Source: Acidaminobacter hydrogenoformans DSM 2784 (GTDB lineage: Bacteria; Bacillota; Clostridia; Peptostreptococcales; Acidaminobacteraceae). Taken from it: 64,000 nucleotides of DNA. Below the pieces are notes generated by a model. It worked only from the letters and a program-made list of their open reading frames with translations. It did not search any database and had not been told where the DNA came from. The stretch lies in assembly GCF_900103005.1 (NCBI RefSeq), contig NZ_FMWL01000012.1:32246-96245 (forward strand), written 5' to 3'. A program made the position numbers and the translations under genes. Below are positions 18,601 through 24,421 of this stretch, piece after piece; within the stretch, counting starts at the first letter, position 1, and each line of letters begins with the position of its first letter.

Positions 18601-18723
18601 GGTCTGGTTTCGGGAGGTCGATGTCCAGGTCGCATAGGCATCGTTACTCGTATACGTGTTCGCACCACCCGTGTAAAAGGTGGCGCTGACGACGCTCGAC
18701 GCAGCTCTCGTTTGAATGGTCAT
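15658..18723 (-). CDS. Giant Arg/Ser/Thr/Ile-rich repeat protein, probable virion fibre
   Basis: A 1021-residue protein. Residues 1-155 form a beta-sandwich-like domain (FDIPAGATINSVTVYVERKW), and about 225-290 resembles fibronectin type III (GYVIERKDGDGEWF to YYYRIKRVSL). About 295-890 is a run of roughly 19-residue units that fall into superrepeats of about 75 residues; examples are QILRRTMKGFLGSMIVTST and QNLRHIAKRLTGSVTIFSI. They are rich in Arg, Ser, Thr, Ile and Met and nearly free of acidic residues. About 925-1021 is an Ig-like cap (GDTIRLYGRFYNWTD). No enzyme motif is seen. Its place in the head operon suggests a capsid or neck fibre. Confidence 0.7.
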   Translation of the reverse strand: MTIQTRAASSVVSATFYTGGANTYTSNDAYATWTSTSRNQTAQLILGIAAFDIPAGATINSVTVYVERKWSSGASSLIDYAYAQASNSGTLRGTQYNDTTFPTTDTAFSTDGGTWTVSELSAGTMQVRFDSDRKNTTSQTIHYLDDVYVEVDYTTATINYKTATTTSFLSATARRQTQNVLTASTSLAASVRRVVNRSITTVTDIIGMSIKASSRGISGIVKATGNYLTRFNGYVIERKDGDGEWFILTRVSAGTSGYTDCYNLVGGITYYYRIKRVSLILSDSDWSNIESYFYEETAATLKSLSAGITITMAAHRQTGRTLMQMVDITQIVQRTTKAIKIGSVGLTATLFHSIVRYLVTASRTGGQILRENMKRLISLAIVTSMIHRIETVLKMIETIIVIAPGLTRQTLRSFITSGAINGIMTRSFTTFKMIATSLDTTGQILRRTMKGFLGSMIVTSTINRLKAVLKAITATISSVEILIRQTTQSLASSITISSATAQSLTTIKMIVVNIPATVQNLRHIAKRLTGSVTIFSITSRMKAALKSMTTQINSTISVRRRIIRSLKPVIDTVSATGRHTSRLFRVTISAFSEIIRQNNKRITGSATVTLTIVRMKVALKTLIASIMTTVIIRTEIIRTLTSAVNAVNMARLLTARTFAAAISTLDKILSQSIKRLTSSMNVTSTMTRIKVSVKDLIVSITTLGLSKRMMMRTIVLALSTVSTIQKEIARSFTSALIILSMVLRQIEKLLEVSVHILVSVAHSSVIMRTYIATTRTASAARRVTIKTALAGANIAGSICRQTFKLISDVASTTAQITRVIAREIRSDLDAIESTFRITARDVRAAVSASTIGSDIHRIVVMVYYKTLTAATNAAVAIKRHISRILMALISAASSRESAKCHAETVIRTATLSTTNRALILSIRDQEGDPLAMAYTGDTIRLYGRFYNWTDILADVTSPEVVIYDGKRNQIIAGIPTKESTGVYYYEYLIPSSYSDPLIFEMSGILEGSTILARSTIERRWV

Positions 18724-18739
18724 CCAGTCCGCCCCCCTT

Positions 18740-19939
18740 TTACGTCCACTTCAAATAGAGGCAGGCCCCGACTTTTGAGATCGCGTCGAGGACCGGCGGC
18801 GGCAGCGCATAAAGGAGCGATGCTGTGGCGCTTAATGAAACCGATAACATCTGACTAATCTGTCTTCGCGCTGTTATGGTTGTCGATATTGATGCGATTA
18901 GCGCTTTAGGCGTGATCGGCGTCTCCTCGTTACCAAGTGAGTGCAGTAATTGTCGTATACTATAGGATTCGGCCTTAATCCATGCGGCTGAGCGCTTTAT
19001 CGTGGAAAGCCGGAGGTCTCCAAATGTCCCCGAAAATGGACTGACCACGCCGACATCGGAGCCGAAGTATAACGTCTCGGTGCCCAAATTGCCCGTTGTA
19101 TCGGCCTGATAATCTCCGTGCTGCGTTCGACTTCCCGTCGCCACGCCGTTAATATACGAATAATTTGTCGTTGTCCCGCCGCCCGATCGGTCCATCGTAA
19201 AAGTGAGCGTCCTAAGCGTGCCATCGCTGCAGTCCGTCGCGTCATAGATGATGTTGATATTTGAGCCGTCGCATTCGCCGAAGGTTGGGTACCCGTCCCC
19301 GTAGTTATTGAGATAGATCGCGAAAGCGCTGTTCTCATAGAACGCGTCGGAATATTCGATTGGGATAAAAGTCCCCGAACCGGTCCACGCCATGACGATT
19401 GTAACCGTGACCTCGTCGTTAGATGCAAGACTCGCCATCGCCAAATCGGTCCCGAAGCTGTGACTCGATAGCGTCAGGTATCGGCCCCATAACGTGTCCG
19501 TTACAGAAGGTGTTGATCCAGACAAGAGCGAGGCATCGTAGGTTCCGAGGGCGTCCTCGTAGCTCGTGTCCCCGAGATGCCAGACGCCAGCATAACTTTC
19601 AGACCATACTGTATACCCCGACGACGCGTGATCCGTATCGCTCGCCTTGCCGTAGTACATATAAAGCTCGGTGTCGGTTGTATCACTGACGCTTGAAACT
19701 TTGATGTGGAATCGCGCCTTGCTGTTTGTGCTGTCGTAGTACTCCCGTGTGAACGGTAGCGCCGTCTCGCCGTCACTTGCGGTGAAAACGACGTCATATC
19801 CGTCGGATCGGGCTCTGGAGAATGTAAAACTACCTGATGCCAGGACGACATCGAGTACAAAATTTGATAAAGAGGCGTCGACATAGCCGCTCTCAATCGT
19901 GATTTTTTTACGGTATGAATATCCCGAAAGCCACGCCAT
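18740..19939 (-). CDS. DUF2341 plus LamG-like surface protein
   Basis: A 399-residue protein starting AWLSGYSYRKKITI, the standard DUF2341 opening; this domain runs to about 95 (TELYMYYGKAS). A LamG/concanavalin-like beta-sandwich follows (about 115-330, with GVWHLGD and FSGTFGDLRLSTIKRSAAWI). The last 55 residues (KALIASISTTITARRQISQML) resemble the repeat units of the neighbouring 1021-residue protein. It probably binds glycans on the virion surface. GC is high, like the tail genes and unlike the capsid gene. Confidence 0.75.
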   Translation of the reverse strand: MAWLSGYSYRKKITIESGYVDASLSNFVLDVVLASGSFTFSRARSDGYDVVFTASDGETALPFTREYYDSTNSKARFHIKVSSVSDTTDTELYMYYGKASDTDHASSGYTVWSESYAGVWHLGDTSYEDALGTYDASLLSGSTPSVTDTLWGRYLTLSSHSFGTDLAMASLASNDEVTVTIVMAWTGSGTFIPIEYSDAFYENSAFAIYLNNYGDGYPTFGECDGSNINIIYDATDCSDGTLRTLTFTMDRSGGGTTTNYSYINGVATGSRTQHGDYQADTTGNLGTETLYFGSDVGVVSPFSGTFGDLRLSTIKRSAAWIKAESYSIRQLLHSLGNEETPITPKALIASISTTITARRQISQMLSVSLSATASLLYALPPPVLDAISKVGACLYLKWT

Positions 19940-19991
19940 GACCTCACCTCGTTTTTACTGACGAGGACCGGGGAGTCCGGCCCTCACTATA

Positions 19992-20381
19992 TTATGCCTG
20001 ATCGAATACTGATTTAATGGTGAACTGGATCGAGTCGCCGGAGGAGACGTTGATGGCGGAAAAAGTCCCGTGAAGGTACATCGTCGCGCCGGAAAGGGTG
20101 GCTTGATTAAAGATGCCGACTTCCGTAATCGCGAGGGCCCCGCCGGCCGTGATCGTGGCCACCACTTGATAGGTGTCGTTTGTCGTAGTGGTCGTTTGCT
20201 GAGACTGTGATCCTGTGGCTGCGGTGACGTTAGTTGGAGCTGCAGCCGTTTCAAGGGCAGCATCCGTGACGGTCGCTGCCGCTACACCTGTGCCCCAAGC
20301 CACATATTTGTGATTTGAGGATGCGAGGGCAGCGGTTATGAGCCCCAGCCCGTTATTGACAACATAGACGGTATCAGCCAT
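19992..20381 (-). CDS. Virion structural protein, probable fibre or decoration
   Basis: A 129-residue beta-rich protein (ADTVYVVNNGLGLITAAL, a Thr-rich central stretch, then GGALAITEVGIFNQATLSGATMYLHGTF). Similar sequences occur as small fibre-like proteins in phages; the ITEVGIFN and MYLHGTF pattern is shared with tail-collar proteins. Its ATG overlaps the preceding small gene by 8 bases. The head-operon location suggests a capsid decoration role. Confidence 0.65.
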   Translation of the reverse strand: MADTVYVVNNGLGLITAALASSNHKYVAWGTGVAAATVTDAALETAAAPTNVTAATGSQSQQTTTTTNDTYQVVATITAGGALAITEVGIFNQATLSGATMYLHGTFSAINVSSGDSIQFTIKSVFDQA

Positions 20382-20526
20382 TTGATTTCACCTTCCCTTT
20401 AAGAATTTCTAGGATGCCTTTCTTTTTTTCTGTGTCGACGATGGTGCCGAGGTCTACCTTTGAGCCATCTGCCTTTATGAGAGTGGCCTCAATAGTAGTT
20501 TTTTTGACTTTACCTTTTGTCTGCAT
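20374..20526 (-). CDS. Small basic phage protein of unknown function
   Basis: A 50-residue Lys-rich protein (QTKGKVKKTTIEATLIKADG, then DLGTIVDTEKKKGILEILKGK). GGAGGATC lies a few bases upstream of its ATG, and it overlaps the next gene by 8 bases. It lies between head fibre and the 129-residue structural protein, so it is likely a virion or assembly gene. No family recognised. Confidence 0.65.
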   Translation of the reverse strand: MQTKGKVKKTTIEATLIKADGSKVDLGTIVDTEKKKGILEILKGKVKSNG

Positions 20527-20537
20527 ATGATCCTCCA

Positions 20538-20759
20538 TCATTCACTGAGCATTAGCCCAGCGGCTCTTAGTTTGGCAAGTAGGGCATTAAGGTCCACCAC
20601 AACTCCTGCCACGGTGGACGCCACACTGTCATCCTGAGCAGCAGCGGGGGTAAGGGCGGCACCATTAAACGTCAGGCTTCCGGTACTTTCGATCTCAAGG
20701 GTTCCACCAATGACCGTTCTTTCGCCGCCCTGTTCAGTATAGTTTTTTACGTTACTCAT
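20538..20759 (-). CDS. Head fibre protein
   Basis: A 73-residue protein (SNVKNYTEQGGERTVIGGTLEI ... LNALLAKLRAAGLM). The opening NYTEQGGERTVIGG and the ALLAKLRAAGL end are hallmarks of the small head fibre family encoded right after capsid genes. ATG at 20759 has AGGTGA 6 bases upstream; an adjacent GTG is less likely. It is the first gene after the capsid and marks the start of the surface-protein set. Confidence 0.8.
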   Translation of the reverse strand: MSNVKNYTEQGGERTVIGGTLEIESTGSLTFNGAALTPAAAQDDSVASTVAGVVVDLNALLAKLRAAGLMLSE

Positions 20760-20769
20760 CACTCATCAC

Positions 20770-21963
20770 CTACGCATGCTGCTGAAGCACTTTGATCGCT
20801 TCAGAGAGGATTAGTTTACCGTCGACGCGCTGAGTTGCTTTAAAACCGACCTGCCCCGTCACGGCATAGAGTTCATTGAGTCGCTGGAAGGACCGACCTT
20901 GACGATCAGCGATCCAGTAGTAGGAGTAGTCCCCAAAGGCGACGGTTTTAGCACTGGCGGCAATCGTCGGAACGAAGTAAGAGGTCTTCACTGGTTTATT
21001 GAGAATAGTATCTGGTTCACCGATTCTCACTGATGGCTGCCAGAGATAGAGGCCATTACCGTCTTTAAGCTTTCTGATTTCTTTGATGGTCGCATCATTG
21101 GTGACAAACATCGCATTCTTCCGATACGGCGATTTCAGTGAGTAGTAGAGGTCAATGAGTTCATCGAACTTAATCGAAGCTGCAAGGGCGCTTGTGACGC
21201 CCACGTCGGCCCCACCTGTGGCGTTAAAGATGCCTACTGGCTTACCGGTACCATTGCCGATAAAGAAGGCTTCTTCTTCCTTGGTGCCGATTCTGCGGGC
21301 AAATTCCTTTGCGATATAAGCCTGCAGATTAAAAATGCTGTCATTCAGCAGTTCTTCCGAGACCTTGATGATGGTTCCGAGCTTATGGGCTCCCAGAGAG
21401 ACCTGACCAAAGGCATCATCGGACTCTGGAATTGGGGCTTCTTCATCGACCCAGGACGCAGTGCCTTTTGACGCCACCACTGGAATCTTTCGGTCGCCAG
21501 AGGAAGTGCGGATAACTGTCGATAGACTCCTAAAGATATTTTCTTCAAGGAGCGCTTCAATCAGCGTCGCTTCGAATTCATCTGGTACGAGGTAGCCGCC
21601 TTCAGAGTCGGTGCCGACCTGGAGAGCGTTTTGAACATCGAAGCTATTCTTATCCTTCATCGCACGCCAGAAAGCCGACTTATATTCATCACTGGCACGA
21701 CCCGTTTTTTCTTTCAACTGCCGTTCTGGTCGAGAGGTGATCGGATCACTAACAGGTTTCGAAAGTTCCATTTCGATCATCTGTTGGCGCTCAAGTCGCT
21801 CGATTTCTTTACCGAGGTTTACAACGTCGGCTTCCATCTTTTCATAGACGATCGAATCCTCCTTCGAAATCTGGCTGGACTCATCGCGCTTTGAGTCGAG
21901 GAAAACCTTCGCTTCTTCCCAGATTTTTGCCCGCTTTTCTCTCAGTTCTAAAATTTTATTCAT
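20770..21963 (-). CDS. Major capsid protein, HK97 fold
   Basis: A 397-residue capsid protein. Residues 1-70 form a charged coiled coil (delta/scaffold domain), followed by a linker probably cut by the protease. The mature part has the classic segments GTDSEGGYLVPDEFEATLIEAL, VDEEAPIPESDDAFGQV, KVSEELLNDS, EEAFFIGNGTGKPVGIF and the C-terminal RVDGKLILSEAIKVL. Of the two nearby ATGs, the one at 21963 has better spacing from GGAGG. It follows the protease in the normal order. Confidence 0.95.
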   Translation of the reverse strand: MNKILELREKRAKIWEEAKVFLDSKRDESSQISKEDSIVYEKMEADVVNLGKEIERLERQQMIEMELSKPVSDPITSRPERQLKEKTGRASDEYKSAFWRAMKDKNSFDVQNALQVGTDSEGGYLVPDEFEATLIEALLEENIFRSLSTVIRTSSGDRKIPVVASKGTASWVDEEAPIPESDDAFGQVSLGAHKLGTIIKVSEELLNDSIFNLQAYIAKEFARRIGTKEEEAFFIGNGTGKPVGIFNATGGADVGVTSALAASIKFDELIDLYYSLKSPYRKNAMFVTNDATIKEIRKLKDGNGLYLWQPSVRIGEPDTILNKPVKTSYFVPTIAASAKTVAFGDYSYYWIADRQGRSFQRLNELYAVTGQVGFKATQRVDGKLILSEAIKVLQQHA

Positions 21964-21975
21964 GCACATGTCCTC

Positions 21976-22686
21976 CTAAGGTTTAATAAGGTTCAGTCGC
22001 TTTTCGAGTGACTCGACGGCAATGGTTTCTGGTAGTTTGATTTCTACTCCAGGCTTTTTTTCTTCACGAGGAAGTTGCCTGATGAGTGAATTGATCGCAG
22101 TCATTTTACTGAAGATCATACCTTCATCTGGCATCATTTCGGTTTCGGATTCATAGAGCATGCCATCGGCAAAACCCAGTTCGATGGCTTTCCTTGCGTT
22201 AAACCAGCTCTCTGCATCCATAAGGTGGGAGATTTTTGTCCTTGAAAGTCCAGTTTTGATCTCGTAAGCGTTCAAAATGCTCTCTTTGACTTCACTCAGC
22301 ATCCCGATGGCCTTTTGCATTTCCTCGGTGTCCCCAAAAGCTAAAGTCATCGGATTGTGAATCATCATTAATGCTACCGGTGACATGAGGACCTCTGAGC
22401 CTGCCATCGCGATGACCGAGGCGGCGCTTGCAGCAATGCCATCAATCTTGACCGTGATATGGCCTTTATAATCCATCAGCATATTGTAGATTTGACTTGC
22501 CGCAAAGACACAGCCGCCAGGGGAATTAATCCAGATGGTAATATCGCCTTCATCACTGAGTAGTTCTGCCCTGAACTGTTTAGGCGTCACTTCATCGCCA
22601 TACCAGGTTTCTTCGGCGATAGGACCATCTAAAAAGAGAGTTCTATCGTTTTCATTTCTCACCCAGTTCCAAAACTTCTTTTTCAC
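21976..22686 (-). CDS. Head maturation protease, ClpP-like
   Basis: A 236-residue serine protease that trims capsid delta domains. It shows INSPGGCVFAASQIYNML (ClpP GG motif), the nucleophile Ser in DGIAASAASVIAMAG, the active-site His in LMMIHNPM and an Asp in SHLMDAESWF, all in ClpP order. Length is usual for the phage form. The gene overlaps the end of the portal gene by 35 bases. Confidence 0.94.
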   Translation of the reverse strand: MKKKFWNWVRNENDRTLFLDGPIAEETWYGDEVTPKQFRAELLSDEGDITIWINSPGGCVFAASQIYNMLMDYKGHITVKIDGIAASAASVIAMAGSEVLMSPVALMMIHNPMTLAFGDTEEMQKAIGMLSEVKESILNAYEIKTGLSRTKISHLMDAESWFNARKAIELGFADGMLYESETEMMPDEGMIFSKMTAINSLIRQLPREEKKPGVEIKLPETIAVESLEKRLNLIKP

Positions 22687-23908
22687 TCAATTCACCTTCC
22701 GTTTCGAAATTTTTGCTGAAGAGCCCCGCGTCCTGGAGCTTCGTCATATTGCCGTTGATGAGATAGAGATCTCCGCCTAAGTTTTCTGGGATACGGTTAA
22801 GATCTTCAAGTTCTCTGATGTCGTTGGCTGAGAGCCAGCCGTTTTGCCTTCCAACAGCGTAGCCGTTCATCCGACTTTGATAATCGCCACGAAGTAGTCC
22901 ATCCACATTTAGTTTGATGAAATATTCCTGTTTTTCAGGTTCGGTCAGTAAAGCCCTTTGCAGCGACATCTCCCAGCGAACGACCCAAGGATCCAGAGTG
23001 TACTTCACGTATTCCAGGGACTGCTGCTCTATATTAGAAAAGCTAGACTTCTCAAGGTCCCCGATCATATGAGGAGGGATCCTAAAAATTCTAGCGATTT
23101 CATTGAGTTGATATTTTCTTGTGGCGATGAACTGTGCCTGCTCGGGCGGAATGCTGATGGGCTGAAACTTCATGCCTTCTTCAAGTACTGCTATTCGGTG
23201 GGCATTTGCTGACCCTTGATACACGTCATTCCAACTGTCTCTAATGCGTTTTGGATCCTTGACGACGCCGGGATGTTCAAGGACGCCGCCAGGACTTGCT
23301 CCATTAGCGAAGAACCTAGCACCATATTCTTCCGTGGCTATGGCCATACCGATGGCATTCTTGGCCATAGCGATGGGTGAATAACCAATGAGACCATCAA
23401 AACCAAGTCCTGGGATGTGAAGGACCTCTTCTTTTCTGAGGACCACACTACCAGACTCCTTATGGTATTCGTAGAAAAGTTCGCCCTTTGAGTTTCGGTC
23501 CACCGTCATTCGGTCTGGTAGCAGGGGATAGAGCGAAACGACGTTACCCCTTCCATCTCTGATGATCTGAGCATAGGCATTGCCCCATAATAAAAGATGA
23601 CTCATAAGTGTCTCTCTAAACACAAATGAAGTCATCTCGGAGTTTGGCTCGTCATGAAGGAGTCTGTAGAGCCGGTGCTGAATCGCTTTTTCTTTACCGT
23701 TTTCAGAATGGCGGTAGATGTGGAGGGGAAGGCTCGCGATGGTCTCAGATAGGATTCTGACGCATGCATAGACAGCAGTCGTTTGCATGGCCGTTTTTTC
23801 ATTGACGTTTTTCCCACTGGTGGTACTGCCAAATAGAAATGAAAACCCGCTAATTAGATAGTTCTTTGGCTTATCCCTAGAATGAAATAGGCTTTTCAAT
23901 AAGTTCAT
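22652..23908 (-). CDS. Portal protein, HK97 family
   Basis: A 418-residue portal that forms the dodecameric DNA channel. Typical segments are AVYACVRILSETIASLPLHIY, YAQIIRDGRGNVVSLYPL, GYSPIAMAKNAIGMAIA, FFANGASPGGVLEHP and IFRIPPHMIGDLEKSSFSNIEQQSL. GGAGGG lies 8 bases before the ATG at 23908. A plus-strand cargo gene separates it from the terminase, interrupting the packaging operon. Confidence 0.94.
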   Translation of the reverse strand: MNLLKSLFHSRDKPKNYLISGFSFLFGSTTSGKNVNEKTAMQTTAVYACVRILSETIASLPLHIYRHSENGKEKAIQHRLYRLLHDEPNSEMTSFVFRETLMSHLLLWGNAYAQIIRDGRGNVVSLYPLLPDRMTVDRNSKGELFYEYHKESGSVVLRKEEVLHIPGLGFDGLIGYSPIAMAKNAIGMAIATEEYGARFFANGASPGGVLEHPGVVKDPKRIRDSWNDVYQGSANAHRIAVLEEGMKFQPISIPPEQAQFIATRKYQLNEIARIFRIPPHMIGDLEKSSFSNIEQQSLEYVKYTLDPWVVRWEMSLQRALLTEPEKQEYFIKLNVDGLLRGDYQSRMNGYAVGRQNGWLSANDIRELEDLNRIPENLGGDLYLINGNMTKLQDAGLFSKNFETEGELSEKEVLELGEK

Positions 23909-23940
23909 ATGGTGCACCCTCCTAGACTAAAAAAATTTTA

Positions 23941-24000
23941 TTGACACCAAGGACGTAAAATGATAACTTTGAAATGTAAGACGACATATTACGTCCTTTA
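23941..24000 (+). promoter_or_regulatory. Promoter and inverted-repeat operator of the cargo gene
   Basis: TTGACA at 23941-23946 and TAACTT at 23964-23969, 17 bases apart with a TG just before the -10, make a sigma-A-type promoter. AAGGACGTAAAATG at 23949-23962 pairs with CATATTACGTCCTT at 23985-23998, 13 of 14 positions matching, so the arms bracket the -10 and the transcript start. This is a likely operator for a dimeric regulator. Confidence 0.7.
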
Positions 24001-24013
24001 AGGAGGAATCTTT

Positions 24014-24421
24014 ATGAATTTCGATGACTTTGTAAAAACTCATCCGACATGTAATGTGGTAAAAGACAGCCAATCAGCACGAATCATCTATGAAACAATT
24101 ATCTGGAATGATCAAAATCGCATCAAAATGGCTGAGTTGTCCGATTCTGAAATACCTGCATTAGTTGCTGTTGCGAATGATATTATTGATTACTGTGCAA
24201 CAGCTCATCAGTGTGACCTTGATATCACAAATGATACCGTTAAGCAGGTAATCGGTCGCATGATTTCAACTGCGATTGCCCCTTTAGGATATGAACCGGC
24301 TAAGAAAAAGCGTCTTCCGAAATCGACTGTTCAAACTGTATTTAAAAATGCGACGGTATTTGCTAATACTGGAATAGCAATTGAGCGTATAGAAAAACAA
24401 ATTGTACCTATCATAAAATAA
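24014..24421 (+). CDS. Plus-strand cargo (moron) gene of unknown function
   Basis: A 135-residue soluble protein on the strand opposite to all nearby structural genes. It is AT-rich, has AAGGAGG before its ATG and has its own promoter/operator. Helices such as DSEIPALVAVANDIIDYCATAH and TNDTVKQVIGRMISTAIAPLGYE are seen; a C-terminal basic GYEPAKKKRLPKSTVQTVFKN stretch could bind nucleic acid. No family is recognised. Its stop overlaps the terminase stop by 11 bases, tail to tail. A superinfection-exclusion or lysogenic role would fit the arrangement but is inference. Confidence 0.7.
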   Translation: MNFDDFVKTHPTCNVVKDSQSARIIYETIIWNDQNRIKMAELSDSEIPALVAVANDIIDYCATAHQCDLDITNDTVKQVIGRMISTAIAPLGYEPAKKKRLPKSTVQTVFKNATVFANTGIAIERIEKQIVPIIK

